From positions 1 to 37,153 of the forward strand of contig DHIZ01000432.1 of the NCBI GenBank assembly GCA_002404055.1: 37,153 bases of DNA, in the 5' to 3' direction. A program made the translations under genes and the position numbers. Below the pieces are notes generated by a model. The model saw nothing but the letters and a program-made list of their open reading frames with translations, was not told where the DNA came from and ran no database searches. Below are positions 8,298 through 16,590 of the stretch, piece after piece; the first letter of the stretch is position 1; each line of letters opens with the position of its first letter. This stretch comes from Chloroflexi bacterium UBA4733. GTDB lineage: Bacteria > Chloroflexota > UBA4733.

Positions 8298-9305
8298 GTG
8301 ACGCCCGCATCGATGCAAGATGGCATGGGAGGGGAGAGGATATCCCTCGCCCCTATCTATTCGCTCTTTGGCCTGCGTGTGCGCAGTGACGTTCCCTTAC
8401 CGGCCGCTCTTTGCGCGGTCGACGAGAGCCGAGTAGACGTCGTCTTTCAACGTCGGCAACCGCCTGTCTACCCTGAACCGGACGGGCCCGTCTTCGCTTC
8501 TGTTCCTTGTCCGATCCATGGGGAAGATTTGCGCCTCAATCGTGGTCCGGGCGGCGCCTGGATCTGGCAGCGCGCAGTCGGCACCTTCCACGTCACGCCC
8601 GACTTGCACGTGGTAGAGGTCTACCCCGACGATGGAGCCGATGAGCGGGCGATCGGGTTGGGACTGACCGGGCCTGTGATCCTCTTTATTCTGCAAGTGC
8701 GCGGGACTCCGATCCTCCACGCCGGGGCCGTGGTAACGTCAGCGGGAGCGGTTGCCTTTCTTGGACGGAAGGGCCAAGGGAAATCCACAATGACCAGCGC
8801 GTTCGTTCGGCGAGGGGCGCCGCTGTTGACAGATGATGCCCTGCCGCTACAGGTGTATGGTGGCCAACTTTGTGGAACGCCGGGTCCCCCCTATATGAAG
8901 GTCTGGCGCCAGACGGCGCTACACGCACTGGATATATCGGACGAGTTGGCCAATCTGTTCGACAACACTGAGAAAAAGTTCCTGGGACTGGAGGGCCGCT
9001 ACTCCTTCACCCAGGAGCCACTCCCTCTGCGTAGCATTTATCTGCTGGCACGGTACGACCCCAGGAAAGAAAATCGTTCGGACATCACAATACGTGGCCT
9101 AAGTCCACGGGATTGCCTCTCGGCTTTGCTAGCATTTACCTCAATGCAATCATTCCTCTTGCCCGTTGAAGTGGCGCGCTTCCTGCCGTTGTACGCGCGT
9201 CTTAGCGCACAGGTGCCGCTGCGCGTCCTCACCTATCCATCCGGCTTTGAGTATCAAGAGGCGGTGCATGCGCAAGTCCTGGCGGACTTGGAAGTCGGAA
9301 ACTAA
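8298..9305 (+). CDS. HPr-kinase-like lasso tailoring kinase
   Basis: A 335-residue protein. The C-terminal half is a P-loop kinase domain: ILHAGAV strand, Walker A GRKGQGKST at about residues 156-164, and LLTDDALPL with the Asp pair at 179-180. The N-terminal half (FGLRVRSDVPLP onward) matches the extra domain of these kinases. The lasso kinase PadeK phosphorylates the C-terminal Ser of its precursor; the precursor here also ends in Ser. I chose the GTG at 8298 (GGGGGT 6 bases upstream); TTG 8265 and ATG 8313 or 8325 are alternatives. Its stop overlaps the convergent ABC transporter stop by 4 bases. Family call good; peptide phosphorylation is inferred. Confidence 0.8.
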   Translation: MTPASMQDGMGGERISLAPIYSLFGLRVRSDVPLPAALCAVDESRVDVVFQRRQPPVYPEPDGPVFASVPCPIHGEDLRLNRGPGGAWIWQRAVGTFHVTPDLHVVEVYPDDGADERAIGLGLTGPVILFILQVRGTPILHAGAVVTSAGAVAFLGRKGQGKSTMTSAFVRRGAPLLTDDALPLQVYGGQLCGTPGPPYMKVWRQTALHALDISDELANLFDNTEKKFLGLEGRYSFTQEPLPLRSIYLLARYDPRKENRSDITIRGLSPRDCLSALLAFTSMQSFLLPVEVARFLPLYARLSAQVPLRVLTYPSGFEYQEAVHAQVLADLEVGN

Positions 9306-11128
9306 GGAATCGTAGACGTCTGCGAATGAGCCATCTGGCGTGCCCACGAACGGGCATACAGGCCGTCGCCGGCCACGAGTTCGTCATGGCTCCCCGACTG
9401 GATGACCTGTCCATCCTGCATCACATGTATGATGTCCGCGTACTTCGCAGTGGTGAAGCGGTGCGTGATGATGAGGACGGTCCGCCCCCGAACGAGATCG
9501 CGAAATCGCTCGAGCCAGTCGGCCTCGGCCCAGGAATCCATGAAGCTCGTTGGTTCATCGAGGATAATTATCGGCGCCTGACGCAAAAACGCCCGGGCCA
9601 AGGCAATGCGCTGCCACTCGCCACCGCTAAGGTCGATACCATCACCAAATGCCGTACCCAGCGTCGTGTCATAGCCATTGGGAAGGCGGGCGATAAGTTC
9701 GTGTGCTCCCGCTGCAAGTGCGGCGGCCACAATCTCGGCCATAGTAGGCGCCGACGCGAGGTCGCCCACTGCGATGTTTTGACCGGCTGTTGCGTAGTAC
9801 GTCAGGGGGAACTGGAATAGGACGCTGATCCGACGCCGAAGTTCGGTGAGCGACAGCTCGCGAAGGTCGAGTCCATCGAGCTGGACGCATCCCGCAGCGG
9901 GATCATAAAAACGACAGAGCAGCTTAATCAGGGTGCTCTTACCCGCGCCATTTGCACCAACGATCGCGGTGATTCGTCTGGCAGGGATTTCAAGGCTGAA
10001 ATCCCGGAGTGCCGCACGCGTGCTGCCCGGGTAGTGGAAGGTGACATGGCGGAAATGAATACCCTGCATCAGGTCTGCCGGGAGTGGCACCGGTTTGGCC
10101 GGATCGAAGATGCGTGGTTGCAAAGCCAGGAACTCAAAGAGATTTCCGAGAAAGAAGCTGTTCCCGTAAATCTCTCCGACATTTGCGAGCAGTGAGCGCA
10201 GGAGTCCTTGGCCCTGATTGAAAGCTTGATAGAACAGCGCGAGATCACCCAAGGTCGCGGCACCCGCGATAGCCGCTCGGATCATGTAGATCATGGTCAA
10301 CCCAGACACAGCGAGCGCCACTGCGCTCGCCACGAGTCGCGCTAGATTCTGATCTCTCGAAAGGCTCAGACGCTCGCCACGCAGGCGTCGCCGCAGCGAC
10401 TGAAACGCCGAAGAGTAGTAACCGCCAAGGTCGAACAGGCGAAGCTCAGCCGCTGCATTGCTATTAGAGAGAATCGTGTCATCGTACTCAGCCAGGCGAC
10501 GATCGGACGTGGTTCGTTCCCACCACGCATGATACCGGCGATTGAAGCGCAGGAGAACGACGAAAGCAGGTACTGTGCCTACGACAAGTGCCAACGGCAA
10601 CCAGACGCCATAGGGTAACAGCACGACAGCCATGGCCAGGAAGGTGATGCCATTTCGGGACAGAGCGCCAATACTCTCGAGAAGCGCCAGGGGGCGAGTC
10701 TTCGCCTCCCTACTGGCTCGATGGAGGCGGTCATAGTAATCGGCTGACTCGTAGAATGCGACATCCACTTGCATCGATTTAGCATGGATCAACCCACTGA
10801 CGTAGTCCTGAACGACCTCGGAAAGAGCTGTTCGGAGCCAGTCGCTGCCTCCCTGTAGCAACGTCGTTACCACGAGCGCGGCGGCGATCGCCGCCGCGAC
10901 AATCAGTACCGGAACTAAACTCTCCCTGCTACCTCCAGCCACCTTCGCTGCTACCAGGTGATTGACCAGCAGCCGACTGAGGTAGACTGGAACCGCCGGA
11001 AGGATCCCCTGGATCAAAACGAGAGTTGCCCACAGTACCGTCCAGGATGGGGCTGCGTTCCAGATGAGGCGCAGCGCCTGCCGCAAATAGGACAGCCGGC
11101 CGGCGGCGTCCGTTATCTTCGCATGCAT
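9302..11128 (-). CDS. ABC transporter, fused membrane and ATPase domains (lasso exporter)
   Basis: A 608-residue half-transporter. The membrane domain spans roughly residues 25-330 with about six hydrophobic segments. The ATPase domain has Walker A GANGAGKST at 391-399, Q-loop FQF near 438-440, signature LSGGEWQ at 500-506, Walker B IIILDEP at 520-526 and the H-loop His556 in ITHRF. No N-terminal C39 peptidase domain is present, as expected when a separate B2 enzyme cleaves the leader. It is the last gene of the minus-strand lasso operon, 178 bases after the precursor. The likely role is export of the mature peptide and self-protection, as for McjD. Confidence 0.9.
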   Translation of the reverse strand: MHAKITDAAGRLSYLRQALRLIWNAAPSWTVLWATLVLIQGILPAVPVYLSRLLVNHLVAAKVAGGSRESLVPVLIVAAAIAAALVVTTLLQGGSDWLRTALSEVVQDYVSGLIHAKSMQVDVAFYESADYYDRLHRASREAKTRPLALLESIGALSRNGITFLAMAVVLLPYGVWLPLALVVGTVPAFVVLLRFNRRYHAWWERTTSDRRLAEYDDTILSNSNAAAELRLFDLGGYYSSAFQSLRRRLRGERLSLSRDQNLARLVASAVALAVSGLTMIYMIRAAIAGAATLGDLALFYQAFNQGQGLLRSLLANVGEIYGNSFFLGNLFEFLALQPRIFDPAKPVPLPADLMQGIHFRHVTFHYPGSTRAALRDFSLEIPARRITAIVGANGAGKSTLIKLLCRFYDPAAGCVQLDGLDLRELSLTELRRRISVLFQFPLTYYATAGQNIAVGDLASAPTMAEIVAAALAAGAHELIARLPNGYDTTLGTAFGDGIDLSGGEWQRIALARAFLRQAPIIILDEPTSFMDSWAEADWLERFRDLVRGRTVLIITHRFTTAKYADIIHVMQDGQVIQSGSHDELVAGDGLYARSWARQMAHSQTSTIP

Positions 11129-11252
11129 GCGCGTTGGTCTACTGCCTACTTCACGTTCTCATCGCTGATGCAGAACACGGTCTGTCTCGGGCAGCCACCT
11201 CCTCAGGCAACTCCAGATCCTCGATTCTACGGTATAGGGGCAACAGGGAATG

Positions 11253-11295
11253 GGCAGTACAGGACAGTTGGTGAAGCCGGCTGTCCGGTACTGCC
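11253..11295 (-). terminator. Strong stem-loop directly behind the lasso precursor gene
   Basis: On the minus strand the RNA would read GGCAGTACCGGACAG (11295-11281), a 13-base loop, then CTGTCCTGTACTGCC (11267-11253). Fourteen of 15 pairs match. It begins 11 bases after the precursor stop codon and is not followed by a U-run. Such hairpins between a RiPP precursor and downstream genes often act as partial terminators or protect the precursor mRNA 3' end, giving excess precursor over transporter. The structure is seen directly; the role is inferred. Confidence 0.65.
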
Positions 11296-11306
11296 GCCGC
11301 AAGCCT

Positions 11307-11561
11307 TTAACTTGAGCCGCTGCAGATGATTGCTTGGCCCTGGAACAGAAAACCGTCCGATGATCCGTACGTCTTGTTGCACCCTAGGGTGATCTCTTCG
11401 AGAGTACCGTATACAACCAGTTTTGGAGCGGCCCAGACCTTCTTGGCAGGCACTTCCGTCATGACGATATCCCCTTCCATCTTAGCGCGTCGAACTGCGT
11501 GCATTACCGTGAACCGTTCTGTGAATTCACCATCCAGCGTCCGTGGCACAGCCATGCCCAT
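11307..11561 (-). CDS. Lasso peptide precursor (A protein)
   Basis: An 84-residue precursor. Its leader carries the lasso recognition pattern W-AAPKL-YG-LEEIT (residues 43-58), ending in Thr58-Leu59-Gly60. The best core reading is Cys61-Ser84: CNKTYGSSD would form a 9-residue Cys1-Asp9 macrolactam ring, and the tail GFLFQGQAIICSGSS holds a second Cys (position 20) and ends in Ser. If the usual rule of Thr at -2 held, the core would start at Gly60 and the ring would be 10 residues, larger than known lassos. I chose ATG 11561 because GAGGTGAT sits 2 bases before it. The ATG at 11462 (51 residues, GGAAGGGG 8 bases upstream) gives a more usual length and remains possible. The gene lies between cyclase and exporter. 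Confidence 0.88.
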   Translation of the reverse strand: MGMAVPRTLDGEFTERFTVMHAVRRAKMEGDIVMTEVPAKKVWAAPKLVVYGTLEEITLGCNKTYGSSDGFLFQGQAIICSGSS

Positions 11562-11563
11562 GC

Positions 11564-11571
11564 ATCACCTC
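11564..11571 (-). promoter_or_regulatory. Near-consensus Shine-Dalgarno for the lasso precursor
   Basis: GAGGTGAT on the minus strand matches eight consecutive bases of the anti-Shine-Dalgarno complement. Six bases separate GAGG from the ATG at 11561. It is the strongest ribosome-binding site I see in the lasso operon, consistent with high expression of the precursor, and it decides in favour of the long 84-residue form. Confidence 0.65.
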
Positions 11572-11631
11572 ACTTGTGGGAGTGTAGCGGCAACAGGTGA
11601 CAGTAGCATGAACATATGACGCGACCAGACG

Positions 11632-13554
11632 CTATTGCGAACGCAGACCTGTTTTCTCCAGCCAGAGCGCCAGCATCACCGCCCGATAGACCGTGACTAC
11701 ATCTGCCACCGCCGGTGATGCTGCCGACACGCAGCGATCATAGGCAGCTCGCAGAACAGACACGTCCACATACGGCTCGATGGCATATGGCTCGCGGTGC
11801 ACAATTCGCTCAAGTGTCTCTGCGTTGCAATCGAGGAACCGTCGAATGAAGTTCGGACTTAAATTTGCCTTGTGCCGTCTCCATTGCACTTCTTGGGGGA
11901 GAATGCCGGCCATCGCACGCCGCATGATCACCCGAGTCCAACCAGCATGCAGTTTTTGCTCAGGGGGCAAGGCCAGGCAGAATTCCATTAACCGCCGGTC
12001 AAAGAAGGGATAGCGCGCTTCCAGTGAAAACGCCGCCGCTGACTTGTCGGCGAGTTCCAACGTATAGGGAATAAGCGCGGAGGCTAAACCGCGGCGGTGG
12101 ACCTCGCGCTCTGTGCGTGCCGGTGTGCGCTCGGGCAGCGATTGGCTTCGCAGGCGCTCCATAAGTCCAATCCGGCGAGCGAACTCTGAGCGAATTGCCG
12201 CCTCGCCGCCCCAACCCACTTGTTGCTGGTGGCGGAACAGGTTTCGCACCCGGAAAGCACTCTCCGGAATCAGTGGCCGGATGCCAAATTCCCAGACGGT
12301 TCGACGGCAAGTGTAGGAACCGGAGGTGACCGCCAGCGCGACGGCTTCCCGCATAAGGCGCCGCCATCTACCGGAACCGGCGAGTTCAGCGAAGTAGCCC
12401 AGCCCATGGGATACTGTCGTGTCACCATCGATGCCGTCGAGGAAGACACGACAATGCTGTTGCTGCGCGGCGGCATACAGCGCCCAGTGCAGGTACAGAT
12501 TCGGGGCGACGAACGCTTCGTCCGTATGCCCCAGGATCGTTCCGAGGTCCATAAGGGGATTGAGCTGATCGGCATGGACGTAGTGCGCCTTGAATACGCC
12601 GGAGGCAAGCACGGCTTCGATGTACTGCCGTTCATCGATCATTCGCAGTTCACGTTCAGACAGACTTGGGAAAATGGCTGATAATGTGTGGAGGGGAGGT
12701 GAACCCCGCGCTCGAAGGATTGGACCTGCCGTACAGGCGATCGACGATGAATCAAGCCCGCCACTCAACGTTGAACTGACCTCGAAAGCGCTACGTAAGC
12801 GGCAGCGAACAGCCTCGGAGAAAATCTCGCGGAACTGCTCCGCGTACTCTTGATCGGAACGGCGGCGCACCCGTCGTGACGGGTCCGGCGCCCAATACCG
12901 TTGCAGCCGCAGTTCCGTTTCACCGACGACCATGAGGTGGGCGGCAGGCAAGCGAAAGACATCGCGGTAAAAGGTGGCGGCACGGTCCTCAAAATTGGAG
13001 ACGAGGTACTCTGCTATCCGCAGTTCATTCAACTGCCGCGGCGCGTCCGCAAGGCAGAACAGTGCTTTGATCTCGGTGGCGAATACAAGGGTCTGCCCAG
13101 AACAGTAGTAGTACAGACACTTGACACCGATCGGATCGCGCCCTAAGACGAGCTTGCGGTGACGGCCGTCCCAGATCGCAAACGCAAAATCGCCCAAGAA
13201 ATGTGTTGGGCACTCCTCACCCCAACGCTCGTAGGCACGAAGGATGAGCGCGCCATCGGCAATCTCTGTTGGCGGCGAGCTACCGAGACCAAGGGTCGCG
13301 ATGAGGTCCTCCCGATTATCGAGGCGCGCGTCGGCGGTCAGTACGAGAGTACCGGCGGCACCGGTGAGTGGTAACCGCTCCTGAAGCGACTCGGGAGTGG
13401 TCCAAAGCATCCGGTGCGCCAGACCGACCGCGCCGTGGTGCCAGGTACCTGATCCGTCGGGACCGCGATGGGCAAGCACGTCCACCATCCGCTGGAGATC
13501 AGCGGGAGCCACCGGCCGGCCGTCGCGATAATAGATTCCCATAATCGCACTCAT
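11632..13554 (-). CDS. Lasso cyclase, asparagine-synthetase-like (C protein)
   Basis: A 640-residue homologue of asparagine synthetase B that activates the ring Asp/Glu side chain as an acyl-adenylate so the core N-terminus can form the isopeptide bond. The N-terminal domain keeps the glutaminase fold (AHRGPDGSG at 28-36) but starts MSAIMG, lacking the catalytic Cys2 of glutamine-hydrolysing enzymes, as in other lasso cyclases. The synthetase domain has the pyrophosphate loop SGGLDSS at 264-270 and a C-terminal FSLEARYPFFDRRLMEF block. Its ATG overlaps the upstream nucleotidyltransferase stop by 4 bases, so the two are translationally coupled. The precursor gene follows 70 bases downstream. 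Confidence 0.93.
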   Translation of the reverse strand: MSAIMGIYYRDGRPVAPADLQRMVDVLAHRGPDGSGTWHHGAVGLAHRMLWTTPESLQERLPLTGAAGTLVLTADARLDNREDLIATLGLGSSPPTEIADGALILRAYERWGEECPTHFLGDFAFAIWDGRHRKLVLGRDPIGVKCLYYYCSGQTLVFATEIKALFCLADAPRQLNELRIAEYLVSNFEDRAATFYRDVFRLPAAHLMVVGETELRLQRYWAPDPSRRVRRRSDQEYAEQFREIFSEAVRCRLRSAFEVSSTLSGGLDSSSIACTAGPILRARGSPPLHTLSAIFPSLSERELRMIDERQYIEAVLASGVFKAHYVHADQLNPLMDLGTILGHTDEAFVAPNLYLHWALYAAAQQQHCRVFLDGIDGDTTVSHGLGYFAELAGSGRWRRLMREAVALAVTSGSYTCRRTVWEFGIRPLIPESAFRVRNLFRHQQQVGWGGEAAIRSEFARRIGLMERLRSQSLPERTPARTEREVHRRGLASALIPYTLELADKSAAAFSLEARYPFFDRRLMEFCLALPPEQKLHAGWTRVIMRRAMAGILPQEVQWRRHKANLSPNFIRRFLDCNAETLERIVHREPYAIEPYVDVSVLRAAYDRCVSAASPAVADVVTVYRAVMLALWLEKTGLRSQ

Positions 13555-14861
13555 TGCTTGGACTCCGAGCGATTCCCGCTCCTCTGACGCGTTGCGCCTG
13601 CATCCCTGGCAAAAAAGGCAGTGCTCAGCTTTCGCATGGCCGCATGACCGATATCTGTGACGTGTTGGACGTAAGCGCCACGTAAGTTCCTGGCGGCTAA
13701 CTCCGGTGCGTACACGCGCATGGCTGTCGGGGGTGGGAAAAGGCGTTCGCAGAGGAGCCTCACCGTGGTCGCCGGGTTGTCCACGACGAGGTACTTCACG
13801 AGGGCCCGCCGTTCATCCGTCACTGGATCAAGAATCACCTGCGGATTGAGGACGCGTTCTAGTGCCTGGAGGACGCATCGGGGCGGACGCAGTTCCGTAA
13901 TGACGCGCTGCGGCACGGGCGCGGACAGTAAATTCTGCGCAAGAGCGAGAGCGAGGAATGTGGCGGCTTTTGCCCGCGCCCGGTGTGCAAGATCGATGGT
14001 TGCCTCCCAATCAGCGACCGTCATGGTCCGACCCACCGCCGCGACGTCGGCGAGCCAGATCAGCCGACCCAGGGCGTGGCCTTCTGTGGCAGCATGCGCG
14101 GCGAGGTAGACCATCTGGGCGGTTGGCGTCAGAATACGTGCCTCGCGCGTCGGCGCCCCAGCCAATAAGACAACACGAGCTCGAACAGTACAGTCCTCGA
14201 GTGCGGCCGGGGTCAGCCGGTTCCGGCGCTCCAACCGGCTGGCTAGATCCCAGTGCAATTCGACCGGCTGGCGGCCTCGCTGCGGATCAGCATAGCGAAA
14301 ATGGTAGCCGCGTTCGCTGTTGAAGTCGTCATTGTAGTACAGGGGCACTTGCCGATACTGCAGCTCGGCCATAATGGCGAGCATGGCGTCCAGGCGGTCA
14401 CGTGTCGTCAGCAGATCAATGTCGCCCATCGGGCGAAGAGTCGGATCAGGATACGCTGTGGCCGCAAGCGCCGCACCCTTGAGCACAATGGGACTCAGTC
14501 CATGAGCCGCGGCCAGGTCAAGCAACTCCCCGAGCTGTCGCGCAATAGCGAAGTGCGCGAAGCGCATGGCATGGTGATAACGGTCCAGCTCCCGACGCAC
14601 CTCCTCCGGCAAGCCTTCCCAGCGGGGACTGGCTCGCAGTCGGCGATGCAGTAGCCCGGTCACTCCGTGCACATAACTGAGATCGAGCACGGTTTCCCAC
14701 TGCAGCGGCTCGTCAAGCAGCCGGCCTAGCAGCGGCTCAGTCTCCTCGGCCGGCGCTAAACTAGCGGTGAGCAGAAGGACCGCGCACTCCGGCCTGACCA
14801 GGTACTTTTGGCACAGGAGACCGGAAATGCTGTCGGGCGCACGATGGATCATGTCGTCCAT
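13551..14861 (-). CDS. Nucleotidyltransferase-fold tailoring protein (NTP_transf_5-like), second copy
   Basis: A 436-residue protein. PIVLKGA (Lys128), RPMGDIDLL (Asp147 and Asp149, the metal-binding pair) and PVELHWDL (around residues 207-214) define the nucleotidyltransferase-like core; the remainder is mainly helical, with HAATEGH near residue 275. Family members recur in lasso clusters, and PsmN of the pseudomycoidin cluster is described as a tailoring enzyme. Here it sits between the GT4 gene and the cyclase and overlaps the cyclase start by 4 bases, which argues that it works in the same pathway. Possible roles are nucleotidyl, phosphoryl or sugar-phosphate transfer to the peptide C-terminus; the sequence does not say which. 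An alternative ATG lies three codons in. Confidence 0.82.
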   Translation of the reverse strand: MDDMIHRAPDSISGLLCQKYLVRPECAVLLLTASLAPAEETEPLLGRLLDEPLQWETVLDLSYVHGVTGLLHRRLRASPRWEGLPEEVRRELDRYHHAMRFAHFAIARQLGELLDLAAAHGLSPIVLKGAALAATAYPDPTLRPMGDIDLLTTRDRLDAMLAIMAELQYRQVPLYYNDDFNSERGYHFRYADPQRGRQPVELHWDLASRLERRNRLTPAALEDCTVRARVVLLAGAPTREARILTPTAQMVYLAAHAATEGHALGRLIWLADVAAVGRTMTVADWEATIDLAHRARAKAATFLALALAQNLLSAPVPQRVITELRPPRCVLQALERVLNPQVILDPVTDERRALVKYLVVDNPATTVRLLCERLFPPPTAMRVYAPELAARNLRGAYVQHVTDIGHAAMRKLSTAFFARDAGATRQRSGNRSESKQ

Positions 14862-15032
14862 ATGTGCCGTTGGGGATTCTCCATCAGTCGCCGCCCTCCA
14901 CCTGCCAGAAGTCGCATAGCTGATGCCGGATCACCGCCATGATGGCACAGCACTTCTGTTTCCTTCCTAGCGCTCGGGCACTGGGCCACGCTGGGCCGCC
15001 CGAAACGCTTGCACGCCGACCAAGGCAACGAG

Positions 15033-16217
15033 CTATCTTGTGACAATATGATCCCCAGCGCGAAGCAGGGCGGCGATACGCGCGACGTACTGGTCAAGCG
15101 TCATAAGGCACTCAATGAGGCGGCGACCGCGAGCGCCGAGTTCCATCGCCTGATCTGGATGGGCCATCAGTTGCTCAATTGCCTGTCGCAGGAGGCCACT
15201 GTCGCCAGGCGGGACGTAGAGGCCAGTTTGATCGGCGCTGGCGCCGCACTCGTTCTCGAAGTCGGGAAATCCGGATGGCGGTCTGCCGACGACTGGCAGG
15301 GGTAGACCAGTCTCTCCCCGCACGACATCTCGCTGTCCCCGCGTCTGCGTCACCACTATAGCCTTCCCCATGGCCATCGCTTCCAGGATCGTGGTGATTC
15401 CCGCCTGGAAGTCCACCTCCTTCAGCGGTACGACGACGAAACGGGACTGCGCGTAGAGGCGGCGCAAATCCTCGTAGTTCAGAGCTGTCACCCGAACGTT
15501 CGGCGGCAATGCGATCTGATTGGCTTCATTCTCGCGTTTCGACCAATGGCTGGCCGCGGCGATGACGACGTCCAGCGGTAGGTCCCGCACCGCAGCGATG
15601 AGGGTGCGGTAGTCACGGAACTCCAGTCCTGCACTGCAGATCGGGCCTGCCGGCGCCGCTGCCGCCGGCCGCCAGAAGCGTTCATCTACTGCATAGGGGA
15701 GCAATACGACCCGCTCCGCCGGCACACCCTGCTGCCCAATGAGCAGCCGGCGCTGCAACGACGAGTGGCAGATGATGCTGTCAATATGGGAGTGGACCTT
15801 CAGGTACCGAAAGAAAAGTTGTTTCCAGCTCGTCGAAGGGAGGTGGCCAATCATGACATGGCGGCGCCGCACCCGGAAGACTTTGAACAACAAAGCCAGC
15901 CAGAGGCCGATATTCTCGGCGTCGGTAAAGACCACGTCGAACTCCCGCCGACGCATGAACGCCAGTGCCGCCTGAGCAGCGGGCACGCCGAGTAACCGGG
16001 CGACGATGCGGCTGATCGGATGTTGCGAGACTACACTTCGGAAGAGGATCTGGCCATTGGTCGCCTTTGCTAACTCAAGGTAATCTTTTCTCGGGAAGCG
16101 ATCCTCGGCGATGCGCGAAACGAGATCTGGATCGGGCGAGGCCGAAATGACAAGAAGAATCCGGGCGCCGGATTCGCGTCCCTGCCGCCCATCATCATGC
16201 GCACCATCGCCTGCCAT
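15033..16217 (-). CDS. GT4-family glycosyltransferase in the lasso operon
   Basis: A 394-residue GT-B enzyme. The N-terminal Rossmann domain begins with RILLVISASPDPD; the C-terminal donor domain has PICSAGLEFRDYRTLI, the EDLRRLYAQSRFVVVPL stretch and the family signature DFQAGITTILEAMAMGKAIV with its EAMAMGK nucleotide-sugar contact region. I chose the ATG at 16217: GGAG lies 7 bases upstream and overlaps the stop codon of the preceding small gene, so translation is coupled. A GTG at 16256 would run 35 bases back into that gene. Within a lasso operon it is a candidate for adding a sugar to the peptide or its phosphate; a polysaccharide role is the alternative. Confidence 0.85.
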   Translation of the reverse strand: MAGDGAHDDGRQGRESGARILLVISASPDPDLVSRIAEDRFPRKDYLELAKATNGQILFRSVVSQHPISRIVARLLGVPAAQAALAFMRRREFDVVFTDAENIGLWLALLFKVFRVRRRHVMIGHLPSTSWKQLFFRYLKVHSHIDSIICHSSLQRRLLIGQQGVPAERVVLLPYAVDERFWRPAAAAPAGPICSAGLEFRDYRTLIAAVRDLPLDVVIAAASHWSKRENEANQIALPPNVRVTALNYEDLRRLYAQSRFVVVPLKEVDFQAGITTILEAMAMGKAIVVTQTRGQRDVVRGETGLPLPVVGRPPSGFPDFENECGASADQTGLYVPPGDSGLLRQAIEQLMAHPDQAMELGARGRRLIECLMTLDQYVARIAALLRAGDHIVTR

Positions 16218-16221
16218 TGCG

Positions 16222-16476
16222 CTACTCCGGCCCTTCGAATATGGGGAGCACGTCACGATGCGCGAACTCCTCGTTCACTGCCTGGAGCAAGTGCGCGTTA
16301 TCGGCGTCGAAACCGTACTGTGCCGCCTGCGTGCTGATGATATAGGAGAGTGCCGGCGCGGGCAGCCGAAACTCCGGCTCGGACTCGGTATCCTCGTCAT
16401 GATCGACACGTTGCTGAATGTAAATGTCGACGATCATCTCGGCAATCGTGCGGATCACCGCGTCCTGGTTCTTCAT
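16222..16476 (-). CDS. Small acidic protein of unknown function at the head of the lasso operon
   Basis: An 84-residue protein starting MKNQDAVIRTIAEMIVDIYI, followed by an acidic stretch (DHDEDTESEPE) and a second helical region ending VLPIFEGPE. The start at 16476 has AAGGA 7 bases upstream; a longer frame to 16578 has no good site. I do not recognise a family. Its last codons supply the ribosome-binding site of the GT4 gene, 4 bases separating the stop from the next ATG, so it belongs to the same transcript. It lacks a lasso leader pattern and has no signal peptide or membrane segment. It could be an accessory or regulatory protein, or an unrelated small gene carried along. Confidence 0.6.
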   Translation of the reverse strand: MKNQDAVIRTIAEMIVDIYIQQRVDHDEDTESEPEFRLPAPALSYIISTQAAQYGFDADNAHLLQAVNEEFAHRDVLPIFEGPE

Positions 16477-16590
16477 GAATGATTCCTTGCTCACACCTCG
16501 TGCCACGGCCGCGCGAACTCTCCCTATTGCGGTGATCGACGAGCCGACGGATAAAGCATAGCGCGTAAGAGCGGCCATGCCATGCTGTAA

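Noticed and set aside
11307..11561. Alternative reading as a siamycin-type class I lasso with two disulfides
   Set aside because: Only two Cys are in the core (positions 1 and 20), so at most one disulfide can form.
11632..13554. Ordinary asparagine synthetase B
   Set aside because: The N-terminus lacks the nucleophilic Cys2 and the gene sits in an operon with a lasso precursor and near B1/B2 genes, so a lasso cyclase is the better call.
14849..15097. 82-residue minus-strand frame between the GT4 and nucleotidyltransferase genes
   Set aside because: Overlaps both neighbours, lacks a ribosome-binding site and shows no recognisable pattern.
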